Shown here: positions 14,001-26,000 of the stretch, piece after piece
Layout of the letters: the number at the start of each line of letters is the position of its first letter
Position numbering within the stretch: the first letter of the stretch is position 1
Source of the DNA: Apostichopus japonicus
Lineage: Eukaryota; Echinodermata; Holothuroidea; Aspidochirotida; Stichopodidae
NCBI RefSeq assembly: GCF_037975245.1
Contig: NC_092568.1
Span: 16,573,001-16,637,000, forward strand
Length of the DNA stretch: 64,000 nucleotides
Reading direction: 5' to 3'
Made by a program: the position numbers and the translations under genes
The notes under the pieces: model-generated
The model's input: only the letters and a program-made list of their open reading frames with translations
The model's database searches: none
Told to the model about the DNA's origin: nothing

Positions 14001-17000
14001 AACAACAACCACAACAACAACTTCACAGCGCAGTGGATCAGATTCAGAAACATCCCAAAGTGACAATGAGGTACTGTACTGTATATCCATCATTTTTTAT
14101 TGTTCATAAGTTAAGGTTTTTTTTCTTTCTTCTCATAATGTAATTTAACAACAATTTATACTAGTAAGAATAAACACATTTTAAAGCTCTAAACACTGAC
14201 CAGAAATTACTATATGTACAAATATATTGGTAAGAACAAGACTGGAACCATGAACTTATGCATATAAGGTCTCTGCTTAAATATCGAATAAGCTGTCCAG
14301 TCGTGACTTTGGTGACAATCCTGTTGAGGAAATTCTTTGCTGGGTTTGCTAGTCAGGAGCCACAGTGCCTCACATGTTGTATTTACTTTGCTCCTGTATA
14401 ACCTGTCTCCTACCCCACATCTGCACTGTCCCATCTACCTAACTACACATTGGATCGTTTTTTAGCACTGCGCCCTCTCTCCCTGGGCATCACTCACTTA
14501 CATGCCCAATCATAGAGTAAAAATTTATCAATATACTTGTCTGAATAGAGTCCCTAAAACTTACTGGTTTGTGGATTTATGAGCAACGGTAATACCTCTC
14601 TCCACTCCACATCTGCACTATCCCATCTACCTAACTAAACATTGGATCATTTCAGCACTGCGCCCTCTCTCCCTGGGCACCGCCCACTTACTCCCCCCTC
14701 AAAATGTACCACTTAGGAAAACTACTACATGTTTTGTAAGCGACTTTTGCATAACATTTTTTACCCATTTTTTACAAGTTTTTAGAACTACTGTATATCT
14801 TGGATCTGCAGTCTTAGGAAGCTAGGGCGCAATGCTAAAATGTTCCAATATGTAGTTACTAGTTAGGTAGATGGGAAAGTTCAGATGTGAGGTGGGAGAC
14901 ACGTAAGTATCGTGGCTCGTAAATCCCCAAACCACAAAGGTTTTGGGAGTCTCCTGAAAGTCCTTCCTTAGAAAGCAGTGCAGAGAAGGGATTCCAAGAG
15001 ACCTTTGGTTGAGGCAACCTGTCTGACCTTCAGTAAATGGCACATTCATCAGCATTAATTTTGTCATTGTTATTTCTAATTATGATTGCCGATTTAATGA
15101 ACGATGCCAGATTGGGGTGAGTTTTCATGAATTATTTTGACTCGTTTTCAGTGGACAATCGGTGGGGAGAGGAAGAAAGTTAAGACAAAGAAGCAGACCA
15201 GAAAGAAAGCTAAAAGAACCACTTCAGATGGCTCTGCAGCAATCAGTGATTCAGAAAAGTCCTCGCCAGAAGAAGGTAAGAGCTGTAAAGGTTATTACTG
15301 TCTTAGCAAACAAAGAGGTTCACCTTTGACCTCATTATGCATGTGACATGTATTGTAAACCCAAAATACTAAAGCATTTGATGTCAAGCTTTTGCTTTAG
15401 GCGAATATTTCACATTAGTAGTTGTTTCTGTTTGTTGGCTCTCATTAAACTTTTGGATCCAAAATACTAAAGCATTTGATGTCAAGCCTTTGCTTTAGGC
15501 GAATATTTCACATTAGTAGTTGTTTCTGTTTGTTTGCTCTCATTAAACTTTTGGATCGAAACTATTGGATGAATGGAAAAGTTTAATGCAACCTTTATAA
15601 CTTGAGATTGATACAGTATGTAAACTTTACATGGTTATTGGTCACATTGTGTTATTATGTGTACTTTATGATGTCAAGTACTGATAATACTTCAATATTG
15701 ATATCATCATCTATTTGGAATCAGATTCAACAATAGAAAATGTCAGTGCTATTTGTGTATTAATCAAAAAGCACAGAACTAAAAGTGTATCATTGAGTCA
15801 ACACCACTAAATCAATTCTGCTACCCATGACTCATTGCAGCTCTTTTGAATGTCATCCGTATTGCATTAAGTTGGTTCCCAATTGATGTCATTTCATATC
15901 CTCGCTCCCCTTTCATCTTTCCTTTTTAATTAAATGCTTTTCTATTTATTAAAGTGTAAATAAACCTTTATTTTCTCTCCTGATGTTTATACTAAGTGAT
16001 GTTACAGTTTGTCATGTTAACTGTATCACTAAGTAATGTTAATGTTATTAATTGGTGCGTGAAGTTAACAAAAGATATGTTAACATTAACTGTGAGTGAT
16101 GATAACTTTAATGCTAAGTGATGTGTTAGTAGTATCTGTTTGAGCTGTTAGTTGATGATCAATATAAATTTGTAGTCACAACTCACGGTAGGATACCTTT
16201 GTGATGAAACATACAAATAAAAATCTCCTGTTTGGTTGACGCTGCTTGAGTAACTCCTGATGCACGTTAACGGAATCACTAATTGTTGATTTCTCCAGGT
16301 GAGGTTTCTGATTCAGAGGACATTTCCTCGAGTGACCTGGGTAGCTCTGACGACGACCAGTTTTACGATGGGTATGATGAGAATCTCATCAAGGACGATG
16401 AAGATAAAGTGATGTTGGATGCGATGACAGAGATACAGAGGGAGCAGGAACTATTCAGAAGACAAGAAAAACGAGATGCTCTGAAAACAAGGTGAGTTTC
16501 AGGATAGTATTGGTAAGAGATTGCCTTAAGACTACGGTCAGACTGGGTATGGTCTGACTGATGACAGACCAGTGCCTGACCAATGGCAGACAAGTGTATG
16601 AATAATGACACCATAGTGACTGTCAGACTACATACAGACTGTCATCTGACTGATTGCAGACTGTATGACCAATGATGGACTTGATTGATGGATGTAGACT
16701 AGTATCTGAACAATGGTAGACATGTGTCTAAATTGCAATAGTCTGGTGTCTGTCCATGTGCAGACCACTGTCTGACTGATGGTAGACTGTCTAACCAATT
16801 ATGGACTCGATTGATGGATGTAGACTAGTATCTGAACAATGGTAGACATGTGTCTAAATTGCAATAGTCTGATGTCTGGCCATGTACAGAACACTGTCTG
16901 ACTGATGGTAGACTGTCTAACCAATGATGGACTTGATTGATGGATGTAGACTAGTATCTGAACAATGGTAGACATGTGTCTAAATTACAATAGTCTGGTG

Positions 17001-20000
17001 TCTGACCATGTGCAGACCACCGTCTGACTGACGATAGACTTGCTTGAAGTTTAATTATATGTATGATGTATCTGTGGGAGGTTATTGAAATCACAGAAAC
17101 TGTAGACTCACATCTCCTTCTCTCTTTGTGTTAGTCCAGTGATAACTTACTTGGGGTCTACAGGTGTTCCTAGTAGACTAAGACTAACTATTTCATAAGT
17201 TTGCTGACTTTGGTCCCTTCCTTTCACCTTGTCGCATTTTGACAGGTTTGCGATCGAGAAGAAACTAAGGCAAGTGAAACGGGAAAGGAAACGGAAGAAA
17301 CGTGAAAAGAAGAAAGGTGAAAAGTTGGCAACTAGGAGCGACCTGACGACGGAAAGAAGGAGAACCATAGAGAACAAAAAGGACAAGAAAGCTCAAGCTA
17401 TCGAAGACTTAAAAGCTGAAAGAGAGAAGAAGAAGAAACTAGGTAGACAATGATAGTGCATAGCAACCAAATTAGCATTTATGTCATATGGCAACGATAG
17501 TTTTAATCAAAAGTAGGGTACTCTCCATTACATGTAATTAGCATATTATGTCATGTCTTTTCAATGGTTTCAATAACCATGATAAGACATGTTTTACTTT
17601 TCTTTACACGTGATGTTTCTTGGTTGCGGGGGTGACTGTTATTTCTTAGGCACGACAGAATTATTCTTATGGATTTTGTTAATCATACCAAATTGCTATA
17701 TCAATCCCTCCCATTGAGTTATGCCTAGGGGCCCACTTAGAACATTACCGGTCCAATGTGGATAAAAGTGTGGAAAAAAAGAATCTGATGTATGACCATC
17801 AAGAACTAAGCAGTAATTGTTGAAAATTTGGATCGAAGCAATAATGGTTGAAATTAATATCAGATGAACATTTTGAACAAGTTGATGAATGTTTGAAACG
17901 ATTCTATTTACGTCCGGTTTGATTTCCAGCCGAAGAGACGCAGGTGAAGAAACAACTTTTAAAGGCCAGCGACGTGTACTCGGACGACGAAGAAGAAGAC
18001 GACGATGACGACGACGATGATGATAACGATGCAGACGAGCAAAAAGAGGAGAAAGAGAAGAAAGATAAGAGATCAAGCCAGTCAAGTGATTCAGCCAGCA
18101 GTGCATCATCAGATGCTAGTGATGATGAGAGGTAAGGAGATATGAGGGAGGGTAAAATGAGAGGTGTTAATGGAGGTATAACTAGGATCTTGTCAAGTGA
18201 TTCAGCCAGCAGCGCATCATCAGATGCTAGTGAAGACGAGAGGTAAGGAGAAATTGGGCGAGGGTAAAATGAGAGGTGTTCATGGAGGTATAACTAGGAT
18301 CTTGTCAAGTGATTCAGCCAGCAGTGCATCATCAGATGCTAGTGATGATGAGAGGTAAGGAGAGACGGGCGAGGGTAAAATGAGAGGTGTTAATGGAGGT
18401 ATAACTAGGATCTTGTCAAGTGATTCAGCCAGCAGTGCATCATCAGATGCTAGTGATGATGAGAGGTAAGGAGAAATGGGGCGAGGGTAAAATGAGAGGT
18501 GTTCATGGAGGTATAACTAGGATCTTATCAAGTGATTCAGCCAGCAGTGCATCATCAGATGCTAGTGATGATGAGAGGTAAGGAGAAACGGGCGAGCGTT
18601 AAATGAGAGGTGTTCATGGAGGTATAACTAGGATCTTGTCAAGTGATTCAGCCAGCAGTGCATCATCAGATGCTAGTGATGATGAGAGGTAAGGAGAGAC
18701 GGGCGAGGGTAAAATGAGAGGTGTTAATGGAGGTATAACTAGGATCTTGTCAAGTGATTCAGCCAGCAGTGCATCATCAGATGCTAGTGATGATGAGAGG
18801 TAAGGAGAAACGGGCGAGCGTTAAATGAGAGGTGTTCATGGAGGTATAACTAGGATCTTGTCAAGTGATTCAGCCAGCAGTGCATCATCAGATGCTAGTG
18901 ATGATGAGAGGTAAGGAGAGACGGGCGAGGGTAAAATGAGAGGTGTTAATGGAGGTATAACTAGGATCTTGTCAAGTGATTCAGCCAGCAGTGCATCATC
19001 AGATGCTAGTGATGATGAGAGGTAAGGAGAAACGGGCGAGGGTAAAATGAGAGGTGTTAATGGAGGTATAACTAGGATCTTGTCAAGTGATTCAGCCAGC
19101 AGTGCATCATCAGATGCTAGTGATGATGAGAGGTAAGGAGATACGGGCGAGGGTGAAATGAGAGGTGTTCATGGAGGTATAACTAGGATCTTGTCAAGTG
19201 ATTCAGCCAGCAGTGCATCATCAGATGCTAGTGATGATGAGAGGTAAGGAGAAACGGGCGAGCGTTAAATGAGAGGTGTGTCAAGTGATTCAGCCAGCAG
19301 TGCATCATCAGGTGCTAGTGATGATGAGAGGTAAGGAGAAACGGGTGAGGGTAAAATGAGAGGTGTTCATGGAGGTATAACTAGGATCTTATCAAGTGAT
19401 TCAGCCAGCAGTGCATCATCAGATGCTAGTGATGATGAGAGGTAAGGAGAAATGGGCGAGGGTAAAATGAGAGGTGTTCATGGAGGTATAACTAGGATCT
19501 TATCAAGTGATTCAGCCAGCAGTGCATCATCAGATGCTAGTGATGATGAGAGGTAAGGAGAAACGGGTGAGGGTAAAATGAGAGGTGTTAATGGAGGTAT
19601 AATTAGGATCTTAACATAACATAACATAACAATTAATATTTATATAGCGCTATTCCATCTAGATCATAGCGCTTGTCAAGTGATTCAGCCAGCAGTGCAT
19701 CATCAGATGCTAGTGATGATGAGAGGTAAGGAGAAACGGGCGAGCGTTAAATGAGAGGTGTGTCAAGTGATTCAGCCAGCAGTGCATCATCAGCTGCTAG
19801 TGAAGATGAGAGATAAGGAGATATGGGTGAGGGTAAAATTGAGAGGTGTTAATGGAGGTATAACTAGGATCTTGTCAAGTGATTCAGCCAGCAGTGCATC
19901 ATCAGATGCTAGTGATGATGAGAGGTAAGGAGAAACGGGCGAGGGTGAATTGAAAGGTGTTAATGGAGGTATAACTAGGATCTTGTCAAGTGATTCAGCC

Positions 20001-23000
20001 AGCAGCGCATCATCAGCTGCTAGTGAAGATGAGAGATAAGGAGATATGGGTGAGGGTAAAATTGAGAGGTGTTAATGGAGGTATAACTAGGATCTTATCA
20101 AGTGATTCAGCCAGCAGCGCATTATCAGATGCTAGTGAAGACGAGAGGTAAGGAGATATGGGTGAGGGTAAAATTGAGAGGTGTTAATGGAGGTATAACT
20201 AGGATCTTATCAAGTGATTCAGCCAGCAGTGCATCATCAGATGCTAGTGATGATGAGAGGTAAGTAGAAACGGGCGAGGGTAAAATGAGAGGTGTTCATG
20301 GAGGTATAACTAGGATCTTGTCAAGTGATTCAGCCAGCAGTGCATCATCAGATGCTAGTGATGATGAGAGGTAAGGAGAAACGGGCGAGGGTGAATTGAG
20401 AGGTGTTAATGGAGGTATAACTAGGATCTTGTCAAGTGATTCAGCCAGCAGTGCATCATCAGATGCTAGTGATGATGAGAGGTAAGGAGAAACGGGTGAG
20501 GGTTAAATGAGAGGTGTGTCAAGTGATTCAGCCAGCAGTTCATCATCAGCTGCTAGTGAAGATGAGAGATAAGGAGATATGGGTGAGGGTAAAATTGAGA
20601 GGTGTTAATGGAGGTATAACTAGGATCTTATCAAGTGATTCAGCCAGCAGTGCATCATCAGATGCTAGTGATGATGAGAGGTAAGGAGAAACGGGCGAGG
20701 GTGAATTGAGAGGTGTTAATGGAGGTATAACTAGGATCTTGTCAAGTGATTCAGCCAGCAGCACATCATCAGATGCTAGTGATGATGAGAGGTAAGGAGA
20801 AATGGGGCGAGGGTAAAATGAGAGGTGTTCATGGAGGTATAACTAGGATCTTGTCAAGTGATTCAGCCAGCAGCGCATCATCAGATGCTAGTGATGATGA
20901 GAGGTAAGGAGAAACGGGCGAGGGTTAAATGAGAGGTGTTCATGGAGGTATAACTAGGATCTTGTCAAGTGATTCAGCCAGCAGCGCATCATCAGATGCT
21001 AGTGATGATGAGAGGTAAGGAGAGACGGGCGAGGGTTAAATGAGAGGTATTAATGGAGGTATAACTAGGATCTTATCAAGTGATTCAGCCAGTAGTGCAT
21101 CATCAGGTGCTAGTGAAGACGAGAGGTAAGGAGATACAGGAAAGGGTGAAATGAGAGGTATTAATGGAGGTAGAACTAGGATCTTGTCGAGTGATTCAGC
21201 GAGTAGTGCATCATCAGATGCTAGTGAAGATGAGAGGTAAGGAGAAACGGGAGAGGGTAAAATGAGAGGTGTTAATGGAGGTATAACTAGGATCTTATGC
21301 TGCCATGCACACCTGACATGGAAGGCAGCCTACTAGGAAAGTAGATATTGGTTTGCTAGCATGTCTCTGATTGGGACTGAAGAGAAGGTGATATCTGTGA
21401 TGTCAGGAATGGTGAAGCCTAAAAGATGCCATATGAAGGAACTATTTTTTCTCATTCCCAGTAAATTGTCTCAGTGCCATGATGAAGTTGAGGATTTTGG
21501 TAGGGGCTGAGGTGGGGTTAGGGGGTGGATCAATGACAATGATAAAACAATTGAGTTAATTGTCATATCTTTGTACCAAAGATGTCACATTGTTTAACAG
21601 GAATGTTATAATATTATTGCCAACACAGAATGGGAAAACAAGGGTCTCTCTGCGATGCCAAGGTGGAGGGTTATGTCGTAATTAAGGAAAAATTAGTATT
21701 AAAGCCTCATTTTTGCATTCAATCTCAATGGTCTAAACAATCTCCTTTTTGATAATATTGTGTGGTGAATCGTAAATCACACACAATCGTAACAATGAAA
21801 AAAATGCAAACAAAACATGACAACAGTCCAATGAAAGCATTACTCTGGCGCAATGGCCTGCAGATGTATTGACTATTCCCTTCACAACTGTACCTTTCGG
21901 CTACATGCACAGTGTTGGGGTATTTTTTTTTAAGCAGTCATTATGCCTGGCACCATTATGTAACGTTTGTCAATATGTTTGAAGGGCATATTTCGTAAGT
22001 ACCCGCAATCATTAATCTTCTTTGTTATGGGGTTTGAGCCATGTAATCATGCATCTTTCCACTTTTACAGGGAAGATGAAAAAGCCATTGAATATGTGGA
22101 TACCAAGGAGCAATTATCGAAGATCCGATTATCAAGACACAAGTTTGAAAAGTAGGTGTTTTGATTTGTCGTTCAAAAAAATGAGAAGGGGTATATCATT
22201 AGTTCTGCAATTAGCTATAACTACTGGTTTTAACTGGGAAAATACTATACTGAACTTTAGTTTCAGTAAACCACATTCAAGTTTTTCTCAGTTTTGATCA
22301 CTTTGTAATGCTCAAAGCCACGAATATGCTATAAGTGCTGGTGATGTGTGCACACATTTTAAGTGGTTTTGGGTATTTTCACTGAATCATATACAAGTAG
22401 GAGATGAATGGCACATTTGAAATGGGAAGATAAGCGGAAAGTGCAAAAATGAAAGTATGTTAAAATTGTATCGCTCAAGTTCACTTATCTCAATTTTAAT
22501 TTTTGACTGGAAGCAGTTCTACACAATGGTAGAGAGGAAATGGTCTTCTCGTTTACCTGAATATAACATCACACGACCGATTATGAAAGCCCACCGTTGT
22601 TTGGGACCTGTTGTATCTTCCAGTGACCAATTTTCCGATGCTTACCGTTTTCTTGCCCTTGTTTTTCTTTGTTTGTCAGATGGGTTCATGCTCCATTCCT
22701 TGATAAAACAGTCAGAGGTTGTTATGTTAGAATTGGTATTGGAACCAACCAAGGAAGGCCCGTCTACAGGGTAGGTATGGGCAAAAGAGCCATAGGTATT
22801 CTGTATCTACATCAAGGAAAGGATCATCAGCATTGTACAGTAGCTATGTGTGTGAAATGAGGTAAACATCACATCCAAGGCACAAGGGTGCTTGGAGAAA
22901 GGTGCATGGTTTCACATCTGCCAGCCCTTAATACAGTGTTGATTGAGAATAACAACCATTATACAGACGCTGTTGCTTTATAATGATGGTATGCTGCTGT

Positions 23001-26000
23001 TCTTATTTGTAGAGAGGGAATTCACCATGCTGCATGTAGACTTGTCCATAGCATAACTTAGAGCTCATGTAGTACATACTCATTATTGATGAATTACAGT
23101 AAACAGACTGAACACAATGGTTGACCTCATGAAAAAATGTATTACATCCAAAGGTTTGTGCAAGCTGACAAGATGATTCAAGTCACTTTATACATCTATT
23201 TCTGCTTCATTGTATTCCTCCTATTCTTCTTGAGTTATGGAAATTACAAAAGAGTTGAAAGAATTATTTTTCAGGTTGTGAAACCCTTCATGCATAAAAT
23301 GTTGCGCTAGCAACAAAATGTTGACCTTTGGTATTCATGAGTGTGGTAATAATATCCTTCCCCAACTCTTTCAGTTTTTATATATCCATGTTTACGTTTT
23401 TTATGCTGTTTTTTTTTACAGGTTGCGGAAATCACAGAGGTAGTTGAAACTGGTAAGATCTACCCATTAGGTACTACAAGGACCAACAAAGGACTAAAAC
23501 TAAGGTAAATCAGATTTTAAAAGATGCACTTTGTGAGTGACATTAATGATTAAATAAAGGTCCCTTTAATATGTTGCAAAATGGGTTTTCTGGTGAAAAA
23601 CATGTGAAACTTATATTGAAGAGAAAAATACTCCAATCTCAGTATCTTGCCCCCAACTGGAAATATGGTTGATTGAATGTAACCTTTCTTGACAGGAAAG
23701 TTGGATCACAGTTGGACAGGGGGGTCTGTGATGTAACCTGGGGAAATGCTCTTCAAAAGCTTTACTAAGACTTTTATAACCTTCTTGTTGATTTATCCTT
23801 GAAACCTGATACATTTTGAATGTTTGCTTAGCTGTCAAAGTTCTCTGCACTTCTTAATATATTCTTTTCCTGTGTGGATAAATTATTAAAAAATTTTAGA
23901 GAAAAATATAAAGAAATATCCAGCAGAAGTGCTCCGATTATATCGTCCATTCCCCTGTTGCCAGAAAAATATCACAAAATTTGAAAAATTCATATGTTTG
24001 AGATACAAAATGCCATGAGGAAGTGGTTTTGATTAAAGATTTAGAAACGTTCCAGCCATTTTGCTTAGCAATCAACTCCAGACACAAGGAAACCCTTTTA
24101 AGTAGGTTTGATCTGATGGGAAAATATTTGGGGAATGGGAAAAGTTATGAAATCTTAGTTTGCATTAGAAGAAAGGATTATCCACTGAATATATTCATCT
24201 GATATCCTTGATGATATGTCATCGAGTTTATGCATAAAAAAACAGACGCGTGCATTCTATCCCCTTCCCATTTCCTTTTGCCTAGCTCAACCATTAGCTA
24301 TCAGTCTGTCAGAGACTTTGCCTCTGAGGTTTGTATACCTACAGGTGATATATAATTCTGTCTTCTCTTCTCGGTAGATATGCTGCACAGGAGAGAATGT
24401 TCAGATTAGAGTTTGTCTCAAACCAGGACTTCACAGAGACAGAATTTCAAAAATGGAAGAGTGATGTAAGTTCGTCCTGCCGTTCTCTAAGAGGCTATGC
24501 TAAGGGCAAATTATGTTCTTTGAATCGATAATGGTATAAATGACTCTCTTTCTGATTTTAGCTGTGTGGGTTTAGTTCCGTCCTCCAAGTATGTGATTAA
24601 TATTGCCAAAATGAGGTAGATAAACACTTGTAATTGTCTTGAGTCAAACCGCTCAAAGCAAATCAAAAAAAATTTCCATGACTTCGTGAATGCATTGAAA
24701 TTTTAAAGTATACTGCTGTTAAATCGGTTAACAAATAATTCATGAAAGTTCAATAACTGTTTAAATTTATGTTTCCTCGTTAAGCTGTTTAAGCAATTAT
24801 GCTTATTTGTTCAGGTTTTGTCAATTTACATCGTGTTGGTAAGCAAGTGGTCGGAATTTAACTCTGAAACACAGTATCAACTACTAAGTTGGATAAGTTA
24901 CATATGTTAAACAGGGTATGCTAAGTTAGGGAAAATGCCAAGTCATCGTACACCAGAACTATTATATTACTCTTTTCTTTGAGAAAAATACAAATTGATT
25001 TTTATAACAACCGTTTTCTTTCCCCCCTCCTCCAGATGGTCGTCGGTGGTTTCACTCTCCCTACCTTAGACGAGATTAAATCCAAGGCTGATGACATCCG
25101 ATCTGCGATGGGTTACCAATTCAAAGATGCAGATATTGCCGAGGTTTGATTGGCTCTTCATCCTTTAGGACTGATTTAATTATCATTGAAACCCATTTTC
25201 AGCGCTCATTAGAGTAGTGTTAAGATAACTGCGCTGTCATCCGGACTGCTTCCATTCCCTACACAAACTTCTATCGAGGCTATCCTGTTCTGGCACAAAA
25301 GCTGTCATCTGGAGTGGACTTTCCTATTTGATGAAACCAACCAAACTTATTATTGTCCTGACACATCAACCATGTTCCACCTTTGTGATGATTTCATTGT
25401 TCTTGCAATTTGATTCCTTTGATTATTCTTTTATGAAACATGGAGTGGTTAAACCATGCTCTCAAGCATAGGTTCATCCACGGATCCTCTAGGTTATTGA
25501 AGAAATGTTTGCAGACCCCCTCCCCCGCCCCCCGACACACATTGTATCACCTAAGCCTGGTTGGGTGGGGTCAGGAGTACATTGGTTTTCTTTGCCTAAC
25601 ATGACATTTGCAGACCGCCAAAAGAGCCCATTTCCCCGATCGTTCACCTTACCATTTAACGACAATGACACTTTCACCCCGTTTTATATGCTACAAAGCT
25701 GTTATAGATGTCTAGGCTTAAGTATACACGTTTGTCTTTAGAGGTAAATGATTTGCGAGAGGTTGCACACACACATCTGTTGCTGTATCAGCTCATGAGA
25801 GTAACAATGCACACATTGTGTCAGAGGGGTTTTGAGAGTTGGAAGATACTGTGACCTTGGAAACACTGCCATCTGCTTTCACACTCTGTAATATTTGTTT
25901 CCTCACTAGATGGTTGCATCGAAGGACAAATTCAGGAGAAATCCCAGGAATTACGCTATTAAGAAAACAGAATTGTTTAAGAGAAAGGTACGTTGTGATA

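Noticed and set aside
18081-21297. Regular array of similar units as a CRISPR-like locus
   Set aside because: Units are ~111 bp of exon/intron sequence without short palindromic repeats and unique spacers, in a eukaryotic intron.
23453-23458. GTAAGA inside RTF1 exon 9 as a donor
   Set aside because: The family alignment ([17 protein letters not shown]) runs straight through it; the true donor follows 23504.
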